Of a stretch of 64,000 nt of DNA, positions 8,045 to 16,918 are shown piece after piece (the stretch's first letter is position 1; every line of letters starts with the position of its first letter). The stretch spans positions 183,203 to 247,202 of the forward strand of contig NZ_NISX01000004.1 in the NCBI RefSeq assembly GCF_002591895.1, in the 5' to 3' direction. A program made the translations under genes and the position numbers. The stretch comes from Lacimicrobium alkaliphilum (GTDB lineage: Bacteria > Pseudomonadota > Gammaproteobacteria > Enterobacterales > Alteromonadaceae). The notes beneath the pieces were generated by a model. That model was not told the origin of the DNA. It ran no database searches and saw nothing but the letters and a program-made list of their open reading frames with translations.

Positions 8045-9312
8045 CCGATCTGGCTCAACTTATTGCCGACAGCCTCAGCTACTGTGGCATTCAGGCTTCG
8101 GCTCATTCCACGCTATTTGCGATATTTGCGCTGATATCACTACTGGCAGTGTGCTGGATCAGCTTCAGGATCACCCGCTACCTGCTCAGCACCAAACTGA
8201 CTCGACTGATATTACGCAGCAAGGCCACCTGGGACGACGAGCTGCAGTCTCACAATTTTTTCAGGCGCGCGGCCCATCTGGTGCCTGGTGTGCTGATTTA
8301 CCTGCTCGTGCCATTGCTGTTTTCCCATAGCCCGATGTTGCTGGAATTCCTGCAAAAGGTCGCATTTATCTACATTCTGGTGACCTCACTGCTGATGCTC
8401 AGCGCCATTCTCAATACCGTTGAGGATGCCTATAACGCCTCCACCATGGCCAGACGCATGCCCATCACCGGCTTTATTCAGGTGGCCAAGCTGCTCCTGG
8501 CAATTATCGCCATTATTCTTATCGTCTCCAATCTGATTGGCAAGTCACCGGTGCTGATCATGTCAGGTTTAGGTGCTGTTACTGCCATACTGCTGCTGGT
8601 ATTTAAAGATACAATCCTCGGCTTTGTGGCTGGTGTTCAGATCGCTGCCAACCGAATGGTTAATACCGGTGACTGGATCACCCTGCCCAAGTATGGGGCT
8701 GATGGTGAAGTGATGGAGCTTGGCCTGACCACGGTCAAAATCCGCAACTGGGATAAGACAATTTCCACTGTACCCACCTATGCATTGATTGGTGACTCAG
8801 TAAAAAACTGGCGAGGTATGCAGGAATCGGGGGGGCGGCGGATAAAACGTTCAATCTACCTGGATGTTCATACCCTGCGTTTCTGTGACCAGGAAATGCT
8901 GGATAACTGGGAGAAAATCCGTTTTATCAAAGGCTATATCAACGATAAGAAGCAGGAACTGGCCAAATACAACAAAGACAACGATATAACCGAGCAGGAT
9001 CTGCTCAATGCCAGACGGCTTACCAATATAGGCACCCTGCGGGCCTATATGCTGCGTTATCTGCAACACCACCCCAAACTGCATCAGGATATGACATTAA
9101 TGGTCAGGCAACTGGCCCCTACAGAACTCGGTGTGCCGCTGGAGGTCTATTGCTTTTGTACCTATACCAGTTGGGTGGAATACGAAGCCGTTCAGTCTGA
9201 TATTTTCGATCATTTTCTGGCTATGGTGCCCAACTTCGGACTTCGCGCCTACCAAAGGGTCAGTGACCAGCCGCCCCCCCCTGCCCCAGCCAAACAATGC
9301 ACAGAAAGTTAA
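8032..9312 (+). CDS. MscS-family mechanosensitive channel, YbdG-like
   Basis: A 426-residue inner-membrane protein, close in length to E. coli YbdG. About five membrane helices occupy residues 25-200. The pore-lining and beta-domain region contains FKDTILGFVAGVQIAANRMVNTGDW in two pieces around residues 185-210, then GEVMELGLTTVKIRNWDKT. The C-terminal cytoplasmic domain has PLEVYCFCTYTSW. Such channels release solutes under hypo-osmotic shock. Its start lies inside the preceding acyltransferase gene, linking membrane-lipid acylation and tension sensing in one operon (inference from context). Confidence 0.88.
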   Translation: MEQLTDLAQLIADSLSYCGIQASAHSTLFAIFALISLLAVCWISFRITRYLLSTKLTRLILRSKATWDDELQSHNFFRRAAHLVPGVLIYLLVPLLFSHSPMLLEFLQKVAFIYILVTSLLMLSAILNTVEDAYNASTMARRMPITGFIQVAKLLLAIIAIILIVSNLIGKSPVLIMSGLGAVTAILLLVFKDTILGFVAGVQIAANRMVNTGDWITLPKYGADGEVMELGLTTVKIRNWDKTISTVPTYALIGDSVKNWRGMQESGGRRIKRSIYLDVHTLRFCDQEMLDNWEKIRFIKGYINDKKQELAKYNKDNDITEQDLLNARRLTNIGTLRAYMLRYLQHHPKLHQDMTLMVRQLAPTELGVPLEVYCFCTYTSWVEYEAVQSDIFDHFLAMVPNFGLRAYQRVSDQPPPPAPAKQCTES

Positions 9313-9319
9313 CAATTTC

Positions 9320-9347
9320 TTGACACTCTGCCCTGCTGCTGTAAGGT
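9320..9347 (+). promoter_or_regulatory. possible sigma-70 promoter for GH20 gene
   Basis: A consensus-like TTGACA at 9320-9325 is followed after 16 bases by TAAGGT (9342-9347), a weak -10. It is the only good -35 ahead of the hexosaminidase gene, about 75 bases before its ATG. Confidence 0.3.
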
Positions 9348-9422
9348 AAAAATTGCCCGAAGCCCCGGGCTTAACCTACTTTCTGTCTTTACGGCATGGC
9401 TAACAGTCAAGGTAAACTTATT

Positions 9423-10991
9423 ATGATTAGAAAACTGCTTTATTTAATTCTGCCCTTTGCGCTTGGCGCATGTGGCAATGTTGAACAGAGTCCTGGCGGG
9501 GAAACGTCAGCGCCGGAAACAGCACAGGCACAACAGCTGAACATTGTTCCCTTTCCACAGTCTGTTACACCGGCTGCAGGAGAACTGACACTGAGCAAAG
9601 AACTCACTGTGGCAACCGATACCAATGCACCAGATAGCGCCGCCGCACTGTTGGCTTTGCTGGACCAGCTGGATATTCAATATAGCGAAAATGACAACGC
9701 TGTCATCAACCTGAAACTGGACCCGTCTCTGCCATTGGGTGAAGAAGGTTACCGGCTTAATATAGACCAGAACATTACACTTACAGCGCCCACAGATGCC
9801 GGACTCTTTTACGGCATTCAGAGCCTTAAGCAGCTGTTACCCGCTGCCGCTCAGGCCGAATATGTTTTGCCTAAAGTGCTGATTGAAGATCAACCTCAGT
9901 ACAACTGGCGAGGCAGTATGCTGGACGTGGCGCGCAATTTTATTGGCGTGGAATACCTTAAGCAGCACATTCAGCGTATGGCCAGCTTTAAGCTCAATAA
10001 GCTCCATTTACACCTCACCGATGATCAGGGCTGGCGCTTAGAGATTAAGAGCAGGCCAAAACTGACTGAAGTAGGCGGAACCACCAGTGTGAGTGGTAAC
10101 AGAGGGGGCTTTTATACCCAGGCTCAGATGCGCGAACTGGTTGCCTTTGCCGCCCGCCATCAGATTGAAATTATTCCTGAAATCGATCTGCCCGGCCATA
10201 CTCAGGCAGCCATTGCCGCCTATAACGATCTGGCCTGCGATGATGTGGTAGATAATCCACCGCAAAATCAGTGCGAAGATGTTGTCGGCCCGGCGAGACT
10301 GGCTCCATACTCCGGCACCTGTGTTGGTTTCAGTGCCTTGTGCTCCAGTAAAAAACCCGATGTGGTTTACACCTTTGTGGAAGACGTGCTTCGGGAAGTG
10401 GCCGATATCTTCCCCTCCGAGTATCTGCATATAGGAGGTGATGAGGTATTGAACGAAGAAGCCGATGCCTTCCCTGATTTCATTACTAAAGTGGATCAGA
10501 TTGTCGCTTCTTTAGATCGTAAACTGCTCGCCTGGGAGGAGGCCTCTGCCGGAGATATACGTGGCAACTCCCTGCTGCAGTTCTGGAATGATGATTATGA
10601 TATCGCCCCGGCACTGGAAAAAGGCATTCACCTGGTGTTGTCGCCTTGCAGCTACACCTATCTGGATCACGGAAACTATGATGGCCAGCCTGACACCTAC
10701 ACCTGGTGTGCCAAGCAGGGGATCCCGCTGGAACGGGTTTACAGCCTGACACCGGAAAGCTATCAACAGGTAGTGGGTGTGGAAGCGCCCATGTGGTCTG
10801 AAAAGGTAGCGGATGATGCCACAGCCGATAACCGTAACTGGCCGCGTCTGGCTGCCATTGCCGAAGTATCCTGGACAAAGCAGCCACAACGCAATTACGA
10901 GGCCTTTACCCAGCGCCTTTCAGCATTGCGTCAGCACCTGGATAAAATGGGTATTGAGTATTACAGAGCCCCTGAACTGAGCTGGGATTAG
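9423..10991 (+). CDS. beta-N-acetylhexosaminidase, GH20 family, lipoprotein
   Basis: A GH20 glycoside hydrolase of about 522 residues. The ATG at 9423 is chosen over 9396 because it gives a classic lipoprotein signal, MIRKLLYLILPFALGAC, with lipobox LGAC, and an AAGG lies upstream. The N-terminal GH20b domain is at about 40-150 and the catalytic barrel follows from RGSMLDVARNF. The catalytic Asp-Glu pair is in HIGGDEV (about residues 335-341). The enzyme removes terminal GlcNAc/GalNAc from chitin or glycan oligomers at the outer membrane or in the periplasm. A Cys-containing insert lies at roughly 270-310. No other chitin genes are adjacent. Confidence 0.9.
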   Translation: MIRKLLYLILPFALGACGNVEQSPGGETSAPETAQAQQLNIVPFPQSVTPAAGELTLSKELTVATDTNAPDSAAALLALLDQLDIQYSENDNAVINLKLDPSLPLGEEGYRLNIDQNITLTAPTDAGLFYGIQSLKQLLPAAAQAEYVLPKVLIEDQPQYNWRGSMLDVARNFIGVEYLKQHIQRMASFKLNKLHLHLTDDQGWRLEIKSRPKLTEVGGTTSVSGNRGGFYTQAQMRELVAFAARHQIEIIPEIDLPGHTQAAIAAYNDLACDDVVDNPPQNQCEDVVGPARLAPYSGTCVGFSALCSSKKPDVVYTFVEDVLREVADIFPSEYLHIGGDEVLNEEADAFPDFITKVDQIVASLDRKLLAWEEASAGDIRGNSLLQFWNDDYDIAPALEKGIHLVLSPCSYTYLDHGNYDGQPDTYTWCAKQGIPLERVYSLTPESYQQVVGVEAPMWSEKVADDATADNRNWPRLAAIAEVSWTKQPQRNYEAFTQRLSALRQHLDKMGIEYYRAPELSWD

Positions 10992-11428
10992 CCTGTAGGT
11001 CGGGTTTTAACCCGACAGTGCAATTCAGGCCTGTCCAGCACCTTTGATAACACGGTGTTATTGATTAGCACATTGCTAATTCAATGGTTGCTGGGCATCC
11101 AGTGACCTTTGACTAACATTGGACAAGGGCTCTGGATTCCCGCCTTCGCGGGAATGACCGGGATAAGAGGGCATGGAAACGGGAATGGCCTGCTCCTGTT
11201 CTTATCTGCAATCCTTGCCGCTCTGTGGTAATACAGAGTACCCAGGATGCAGCGAAGCGAAATCCGGGTTAATCAAAGATACTGTTGGTTCTGTTGGGCT
11301 TAAGTTCACCCAGCAGCAGACTCAGGATGCAGGAGAGATATGAACAGCTCCGTGTTCCACTGCGCTTTATACTGGCCAGGACTGCTGTCTAACTTGTGGA
11401 CCGGTTCAGAATGGTGCCAACAATAGCG
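10992..11428. repeat. repeat-filled intergenic region
   Basis: No gene was found here. A REP-type palindrome GTAGGTCGGGTTTTAACCCGAC lies at 10995-11016. Copy 1 of dispersed repeat family A (CTGTCCAGCACCTTTGATAA onward) occupies 11029-11110. A separate hairpin ATTCCCGCCTTCGCGGGAAT lies near 11135-11155. The remainder has no recognisable feature and precedes the 3' end of the ParE-type gene. Confidence 0.6.
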
Positions 11429-11761
11429 TCAGGGTAGCAGAGTATAATCCACCAGAAGTTTTTGAGCACTTTGCCGGTGACGCATAAAAGCTGTGATATA
11501 AACAGTCTGCGTTTCAATGGCGTTGCGAAACAGCACTTTATACTTTTTAAAGGTTATTTGCTGGTAATCATGTATGCCCAGCGACGCCAGCTCACTGCAT
11601 ACCGGATATTGGGCGGGGTTGTCTGCCAGTCTGGCACAACTGTCATCAATGAGTTTTTCCAGTTCACCTACTGCGCTACTGTGACCAATATACACGGCCA
11701 TATAACGGCCTAATACAGCCAGGGTCTGGAATGCAACCTGAGTGATCTCAACCCTGCTCAT
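11429..11761 (-). CDS. ParE/RelE-superfamily toxin
   Basis: A 110-residue protein downstream of and overlapping (14 bases) a Phd-type antitoxin gene. It starts MSRVEITQVAFQTL and contains LEKLIDDSCARLADNPAQYP in the helix-loop region. The beta strands YKVLFRNA and QTVYITAFMRHRQS are typical of ParE/RelE toxins. ParE members poison gyrase and RelE members cut mRNA on the ribosome. The sequence alone does not decide which, although the C-terminal MRHRQS resembles ParE-type ends. It belongs to a two-gene type II toxin-antitoxin operon read antitoxin first. Confidence 0.82.
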   Translation of the reverse strand: MSRVEITQVAFQTLAVLGRYMAVYIGHSSAVGELEKLIDDSCARLADNPAQYPVCSELASLGIHDYQQITFKKYKVLFRNAIETQTVYITAFMRHRQSAQKLLVDYTLLP

Positions 11762-12014
11762 CGTCTGCGGCTTCAGGAATCAAATCTCGTAGCTGTTGTT
11801 TTGCCTGTACCGATGACAATGTTTTACCCTGGCGAATATCCCGCTCAGCCAGATTCATCATCTTTAACAACGCAATACTCTCGTCTCTAAGCCTGGCACT
11901 GACCTCAGATTCTATCCTGTAAACAGGCCTTCCCCCCTGCGTCACCACAATAGGCTCTTCAACATCCAGTTTGGCTGCATGTTGCTTAATATAGCTGATA
12001 GTTTCTACTCGCAT
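11748..12014 (-). CDS. Phd/YefM-family antitoxin
   Basis: An 88-residue antitoxin. The N-terminal half (MRVETISYIKQHAAKL, then PIVVTQGGRPVYRI) matches the Phd/YefM DNA-binding fold, and the acidic C-terminus should wrap and neutralise the toxin. It is the first gene of the operon and overlaps the ParE-type gene by 14 bases. Family members repress their own promoter. Three 11-bp-spaced AGACT repeats directly upstream (12038-12065) are good candidate operator sites. Confidence 0.85.
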   Translation of the reverse strand: MRVETISYIKQHAAKLDVEEPIVVTQGGRPVYRIESEVSARLRDESIALLKMMNLAERDIRQGKTLSSVQAKQQLRDLIPEAADDEQG

Positions 12015-12029
12015 AAATCTCGCTTATCA

Positions 12030-12066
12030 ATGTACTTTAGACTTTTTATAGACTATATACAGACTA
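12030..12066 (-). promoter_or_regulatory. candidate operator/promoter of the ParE-Phd operon
   Basis: Three direct repeats, TAGACT at 12038-12043, TAGACT at 12049-12054 and CAGACT at 12060-12065, are spaced exactly 11 bases, one helical turn. They overlap a TATAGACTATA near-palindrome (12047-12057) that can provide a -10 element on the minus strand. They begin about 25 bases upstream of the antitoxin ATG. The spacing fits cooperative binding of an antitoxin along one face of DNA. Confidence 0.45.
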
Positions 12067-12782
12067 ACCGCAAGATGATTAATCCCTCCCCCCGGATTAT
12101 GAGCAGGAGCCCGATGAAAGAACGGTGGTCTGAAGTTAGGCGACACGCAACCCACTGATCCGATTATCGTCAATTTGGTATTGCATAACGGGAGCAATCC
12201 ATATTCGGGGACAACCGCTCGTCATGCCCGAGTGTTGATATCGGGCCTGTCCAGCGCCTTTGAAAACACGGTGTTATTGTTTAGCACATTGCTAATTCAA
12301 TGGTTGCTGGACATCCAGTGACCTTTGAGAAAACAAAATTCACCGCGGAGTCGCTGAGAACGCGGAGTTGTACAAGGGTCGAAAGCGAATACAGGGACGT
12401 ATTGTATCGCGAACCTAAGGATGGAATTTATTCGTCTGACACTACCAACCTGAGCATGCAAGCCGAATAAATTCGGCCCCACATCGGCTTTACCTCTCTG
12501 TGTTCTCTTCCCCCTCCAGGGCTCTGTGGCCTGGATGCAGCGCAGAGAAATCCGTCAGAGAATTCCTGTCCCGCAATCCAGCAGCCGTTGAATCTGCAAC
12601 TGTGTCACTTCCTCACCGAGAGGGGGTCAAAGGTGCTGGACACGTCCGCTTCGCTTCTTGCAGGCTACACATACATGACAAGAGAGAAACCGCCAACAGC
12701 TACGGGAACCTGTTATGCCCGAGTGTTGATATCGGGCATGTCCAGCACCTTTGACAGCACGGTGTTGTTGAACAGCGCATTG
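12067..12782. repeat. mosaic of dispersed non-coding repeats
   Basis: No supported gene. Family A copy 2 lies at 12245-12328 and copy 3 at 12735-12813. A diverged GCCGAATAAATTCGGC-type element, inverted relative to 4975-5040, lies at about 12420-12485, preceded by an ACCGCGGAGTCGCTGAGAACGCGGAG stretch. Family B (AAAGGTGCTGGACACGTCCG onward) lies at about 12628-12668 and recurs at 61959-61998. Short open frames here translate repeat DNA and differ in frame between copies. Confidence 0.6.
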
Positions 12783-13172
12783 CTAATTCAATGGATGCGG
12801 GGTATCCAGCGCCCGGCAGCTTACCTTTTGCAAAGCAAACACTTTACCTGAGGCGCCGTGAATAAGCTGGCACTGACCACCCTGAATCTGCAATCTGAAT
12901 ACTTGCGGCTTGTTATTGTGACGCCCCATGATGGGGTTACCCTGGGCATCTCTGCCCATGTTCTGCTCAATATATAAGGTGTCCCGTTTGGTCAGGGCGT
13001 CATCGGCAAGTTTCACCGGCGTACCAGCTATGGCCTGGTGAATCACCTGCTGCAGTTCAGATTTAACCTCTGTGCCCGGATTGGTGATAACAGCCTGCTG
13101 CGGCTCCTCGGCATGGGTCAGCTGGCAACCGCCCGCCAACAGGCTTGCAATCACTACCAGAAACGACTTCAT
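12783..13172 (-). CDS. small lipoprotein-like periplasmic protein, unknown
   Basis: A 129-residue protein with signal MKSFLVVIASLLAGGC (lipobox AGGC), so probably a lipoprotein. The mature part contains a predicted helical segment (TEVKSELQQVIHQAIAG) and a beta-rich end (FRLQIQGGQCQLIHG), with two further Cys near the end. I do not recognise the family. Its ATG overlaps the stop of the S41 protease gene by ATGA (13169-13172), so it is translationally coupled to it. The last ten or so codons lie inside a copy of dispersed repeat family A, so the natural C-terminus may have been replaced by repeat insertion. Confidence 0.7.
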   Translation of the reverse strand: MKSFLVVIASLLAGGCQLTHAEEPQQAVITNPGTEVKSELQQVIHQAIAGTPVKLADDALTKRDTLYIEQNMGRDAQGNPIMGRHNNKPQVFRLQIQGGQCQLIHGASGKVFALQKVSCRALDTPHPLN

Positions 13173-14797
13173 TGTGGTTCTCCGGGATAGCGTCCAAACT
13201 GCTGATACAGTTTGTTTTCCAGTATCGTGGCCCGATAACGCGGATCAGGGCGTTTTATCTGTAAACCCTTACCGGCTGGCTCAACTTTTTGGCTGAGACC
13301 TTGCACACCACTGATTTCAGGGCAACTGCCGCTGCCCATATAATCCAGCGCCGCCATTAACTGGCCTTCCTGCGGGTTACCCAAAGGCAGGGTCAGATCG
13401 TCTTCTACCATACAACCCTGCACATCAGCAGGAAATTGCGGTGTTGGCGTGGGTATAAAGCCGTCAGAATACTCGCCAAAACCCTTATCATTCACACCGG
13501 TAAACTGAATGGTGAAATACGTGGTACCGCAGTTATCTGTGGGGTAGAAACCATAGGGTTTACCACAGGTTTGATCGCCAATCAGAATCACCTCAATATC
13601 AATGCCACGCAACCCATTAATAAAGGCTTCACTGGCAGAGCAGGTGCCACCGGTGGTGAGCACAAACACCCGGTTCAATGCCAGTGTCGGCAGATTCTGG
13701 CTGGTTTCGACGAAGCGATCGTAATCGATGCGTTTATCTACAAACTCAAGAGGTGTGAGCTGTTCGCCGGTAACCGGATCGCGGCTCGGATATTTGTCAT
13801 TAAACTGCATCTGTTCAAAGGTGCGGCCATTGGTATTGGCGTCACCGGCAACCATATAGCCCAGCTGAGAAGCCAGTACCAGCAGCCCACCACCGTTATA
13901 ACGCAGATCCACCACCAGATCCGTAGCGTTCTCATTCACAAACAGCTCAAAGGCATCAATCAGTTGGTCCTGGGCCAGGGCAATATGGCTGTTAAACTGT
14001 ACATAGCCCACCCTGCCCTGCTCCGTTTCAATCACCTGAGCATTCTGAACCGGGGTAATCTGCACATCCGCTGATGCCATGGTGACGTCAAGGCGCTCGC
14101 CCGCCACAGTTTCAAACACAAAGTCATGGCTTTGCCCGGCTTCTGAGGGAAACAGGCCATTATTAATGGCATCCACATCACCACCATCCACAAAATCCAC
14201 ACCATCTACTTCCAGAACCTCAGCACCGCGCTTCAGGCCCGCCACATCAGCCGGTGAACCGGGTTCGATAAAAGCGATTTGCAGCTTGCGGGGTGGCGAT
14301 ACCGCACTGAACTTCCACTCGATACCATAACCGGACTCCACGCCGGACTGGGTGCGCTGTTTATACTCGGCGGTATCCTGATGGAAATGGAAATTGTCTT
14401 TAAAGGCCCCAGAAGGGGTTCTGACGCTGGTCTTTAACAGAGCGAAGTACTCCAATACCCCATAACCTGCAGGATCAATATCATCGAGTTCGTCGTACCA
14501 AAGGTATGTATCATTGCTCCAGGAGCGCAGCCAGAGTTTTTCATAGTTGGCACTACCTGCCTTATCGGGAAAAGACCGGCCAGTGAATTCATCAATACCG
14601 CTGCGGGGGGACTCACAGAAGTTCTTCAGTTCAGACTCAGGCGCATAAACACCAGCCTGCCACTGCGGCCCGGAGCTTGATGAACCTCCGGATGAAGGTG
14701 GATTAAAATTGCCCGGCCCGCTGCCGCCCCCTCCACCGCAGGCACTCAGGCCAACAAGGGCTGCCAATAGTGCCGCTGTATGTAAAACTTTCAGCAT
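13169..14797 (-). CDS. S41-family (C-terminal-processing-like) serine protease, lipoprotein
   Basis: A 542-residue protein with lipoprotein signal ending LVGLSAC and a Gly/Ser/Pro linker (about residues 21-45). A PDZ domain follows (QIAFIEPGSPADVAGL, about 173-188), then the tail-specific protease domain: VVDLRYNGGGLLV, the nucleophile region GGTCSASEAFING, and GDQTCGKPYGF bearing the candidate catalytic Lys. This is the Ser-Lys dyad layout of S41 peptidases. It probably cleaves proteins in the periplasm or at the outer membrane surface. Several Cys pairs in the catalytic domain may form disulfides. It is followed by a coupled small lipoprotein. Confidence 0.87.
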   Translation of the reverse strand: MLKVLHTAALLAALVGLSACGGGGGSGPGNFNPPSSGGSSSSGPQWQAGVYAPESELKNFCESPRSGIDEFTGRSFPDKAGSANYEKLWLRSWSNDTYLWYDELDDIDPAGYGVLEYFALLKTSVRTPSGAFKDNFHFHQDTAEYKQRTQSGVESGYGIEWKFSAVSPPRKLQIAFIEPGSPADVAGLKRGAEVLEVDGVDFVDGGDVDAINNGLFPSEAGQSHDFVFETVAGERLDVTMASADVQITPVQNAQVIETEQGRVGYVQFNSHIALAQDQLIDAFELFVNENATDLVVDLRYNGGGLLVLASQLGYMVAGDANTNGRTFEQMQFNDKYPSRDPVTGEQLTPLEFVDKRIDYDRFVETSQNLPTLALNRVFVLTTGGTCSASEAFINGLRGIDIEVILIGDQTCGKPYGFYPTDNCGTTYFTIQFTGVNDKGFGEYSDGFIPTPTPQFPADVQGCMVEDDLTLPLGNPQEGQLMAALDYMGSGSCPEISGVQGLSQKVEPAGKGLQIKRPDPRYRATILENKLYQQFGRYPGEPQ

Positions 14798-14960
14798 AAA
14801 GACTCCTTAAATCCTTTTACTTTATCAGGCCGCCTGGCGGATCAACCGATATCAGAAACAGGCGGAATGTAGCAAAGATTCCCCGGTGGAAACAGTAACG
14901 GGCAAAATGAACTCTGTTGTCGCTCATTTTTATCAATGGATCAACAGCAAGGCGCAAAGC

Positions 14961-15959
14961 TTAACCGTAATATTCCCTGTACCACCGTACATATTGCTCA
15001 ACACCCTGTTCCAGCGGTGTAGCAGGCTTAAAACCCACTGCCCGATAGAGATCCTCAATATCGGCGCAGGTGGTCCTGACATCGCCAGCCTGCATGGGCA
15101 GAAACTCCTTGAGGGCCTTTTTCCCGAGTGCCTTTTCAATCAACCGGATAAAATCGAGCAGTGACGCCGGCTGATTATTACCAATATTATAAATCCGGTA
15201 AGGTGCAGAACTGGCAGATACCGGCGAACCTCGCCAGGCAGGATCCGGCTGTGGTACCTTTTCCAGGATACGCACCACTCCCTCAACAATATCGTCAATA
15301 TAAGTAAAATCCCGCTGCATATTGCCCTGATTAAACACTTTCAGCGGCTTTCCTTCGTCAATGGCACGGGTAAACAGGTACATCGCCATATCCGGCCTGC
15401 CCCAGGGGCCATACACAGTGAAAAAGCGCAGCCCCGTTGTGGGTATTGCATAAAGATGACTGTATGAGTGAGCCATCAGTTCATTACTTTTCTTTGTCGC
15501 GGCATAGAGAGACACCGGATGGTCTACACAATCTTCTGTTGAAAAAGGCAGTTTGGTATTCAGACCATAGACAGAACTGGAAGAAGCAAAAACCAGATGT
15601 TCAACACCGTTTTGACGACAACCTTCAAGCACCGTCAGAGTGCCAATCATATTGCTATCGGCATAAGCCATAGGGTTATCCAGAGAATAGCGGACACCTG
15701 CCTGCGCCCCCAGGTGAACAACCCGCTTGAAACGCTCCCTGGAAAAAAGTTCTGCCATGGCCATACGATCACTCAGGTCGAGCTGATAAAACGTAAAACC
15801 CGTCTTGTCCTGCAACAATGCCAGCCGGTGCTGTTTTAACTTAACAGAATAATAGTCACTCAAATTATCTATACCGGTTACCCTGTAGCCCATTTCCAGC
15901 AGTCGATGACAAACAAAACTGCCGATAAAGCCGGCAGCACCGGTAACCAGAATATGCAT
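14961..15959 (-). CDS. NAD-dependent UDP-glucuronate 4-epimerase-like sugar epimerase
   Basis: About 332 residues of the extended SDR family. The ATG at 15959 is chosen because GGAG sits seven bases upstream and the product then starts directly with the Rossmann motif MHILVTGAAGFIGS. FASSSSVYG and YAATKKSNE supply the catalytic Ser/Thr and YxxxK. Length and motifs, including the GRPDMA stretch, fit the UDP-glucuronic acid 4-epimerase (CapI/WbnF-like) subgroup, which makes UDP-galacturonate for capsules and O-antigens. UDP-glucose-type activity cannot be excluded. It lies at the downstream end of the minus-strand glycan region. Confidence 0.82.
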   Translation of the reverse strand: MHILVTGAAGFIGSFVCHRLLEMGYRVTGIDNLSDYYSVKLKQHRLALLQDKTGFTFYQLDLSDRMAMAELFSRERFKRVVHLGAQAGVRYSLDNPMAYADSNMIGTLTVLEGCRQNGVEHLVFASSSSVYGLNTKLPFSTEDCVDHPVSLYAATKKSNELMAHSYSHLYAIPTTGLRFFTVYGPWGRPDMAMYLFTRAIDEGKPLKVFNQGNMQRDFTYIDDIVEGVVRILEKVPQPDPAWRGSPVSASSAPYRIYNIGNNQPASLLDFIRLIEKALGKKALKEFLPMQAGDVRTTCADIEDLYRAVGFKPATPLEQGVEQYVRWYREYYG

Positions 15960-16048
15960 AGCAGGCTCCAACATGAGGTACGGTTCAGACTCTGAAGAAA
16001 GTGAGCATCGTGGTAGTTCTCAGGAAAGTGGCGTCGGCAAAGTAAACC

Positions 16049-16918
16049 CTACCAATTTCTGGAATATGGGCCATCTTTTCGCCGCACCCCATCCCACAAC
16101 CCTTTAAGCATATAGCTTGTGCGCTCTAAACGCCCCGGTTGCAGTATTGAGTTAGCAAAAAAGCGTATTGGCAAGACAAGCAGATTACGGGTTTTCCAGT
16201 AACCTGGTACATAGCTTCTGCGACACAACAAGAGAATATTTCGGAACTGATAGTAAAGACGAATTGGCGAACCAACTTTATAGGTTATACCGGCAAAAGT
16301 ACTGCGGGAGTCACCGAGCCGATGCACCATTTTGACGTTACCTGCAAGGGCGATAGATAAATTCCGCTGCCTCGCCCGCCAACACCACTCATGATCTACG
16401 CCATCAATAAATAAGGCCTCTTCTTTCATCCCTGTTTCATCAAGCTTCTCAAGGTCAATCATCATACCCGAGGAAATAATTTGTGTTACGCAAACCATAT
16501 CATCATAGACTTCAAGCTCCCTCTGAACTCTTGGTTTAACAGGCTTGTCAGAAAAGGAGCAGACAATCCGCGGCCCGATAGCCACCACATCACGGTTGTC
16601 CTGTTTTGAAGCAACCAACAAACTGCGAAGTCTCGACACAAACTCGCCATCAGGCTGGCTGTCCTGATCCAGTAATAATCCATACTGGCAGTCACTCAGT
16701 TGCAAATCTCTCAGGCCCACATTCTGTGCCGCGGCAATGCCGACATTGTCAGCAAAATGATGATAATTCAGGTTGTGTTTAGGCACATCCAATACAGTAG
16801 GCACAGGAGAATTGTCCACCACGCACAACACATCCACCTGCCTGATAACAGATTCAATCAATGCCTGCGCTTGAGACAATACAGGCTTGTAGAGTATAAC
16901 TACGGCACCGGTTTTCAA
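16049..16918 (-). CDS. GT2 family glycosyltransferase, rhamnosyltransferase-like
   Basis: A 289-residue GT-A fold glycosyltransferase. It opens GAVVILYKPVLSQAQALIESV and has VDNSP, NVGIAAAQNVGL (about residues 59-70) and the metal/nucleotide motif LLLDQDSQP (about 83-91). The LLLDQDS form is typical of the WbbL/RfbF rhamnosyltransferase subgroup, which agrees with the dTDP-rhamnose genes at 50104-53536. It would add one sugar to a membrane-bound intermediate at the cytoplasmic face. The start overlaps the preceding GT gene by ATGA. Acceptor is unknown. Confidence 0.82.
   Translation of the reverse strand: MKTGAVVILYKPVLSQAQALIESVIRQVDVLCVVDNSPVPTVLDVPKHNLNYHHFADNVGIAAAQNVGLRDLQLSDCQYGLLLDQDSQPDGEFVSRLRSLLVASKQDNRDVVAIGPRIVCSFSDKPVKPRVQRELEVYDDMVCVTQIISSGMMIDLEKLDETGMKEEALFIDGVDHEWCWRARQRNLSIALAGNVKMVHRLGDSRSTFAGITYKVGSPIRLYYQFRNILLLCRRSYVPGYWKTRNLLVLPIRFFANSILQPGRLERTSYMLKGLWDGVRRKDGPYSRNW

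Noticed and set aside
12500..12754. 84- and 87-codon frames in the repeat mosaic
   Set aside because: They translate dispersed repeat DNA in different frames and lack ribosome-binding sites.
13436..14074. 212-codon plus-strand open frame
   Set aside because: Antisense shadow of the S41 protease gene, whose PDZ and catalytic motifs are in the other strand.
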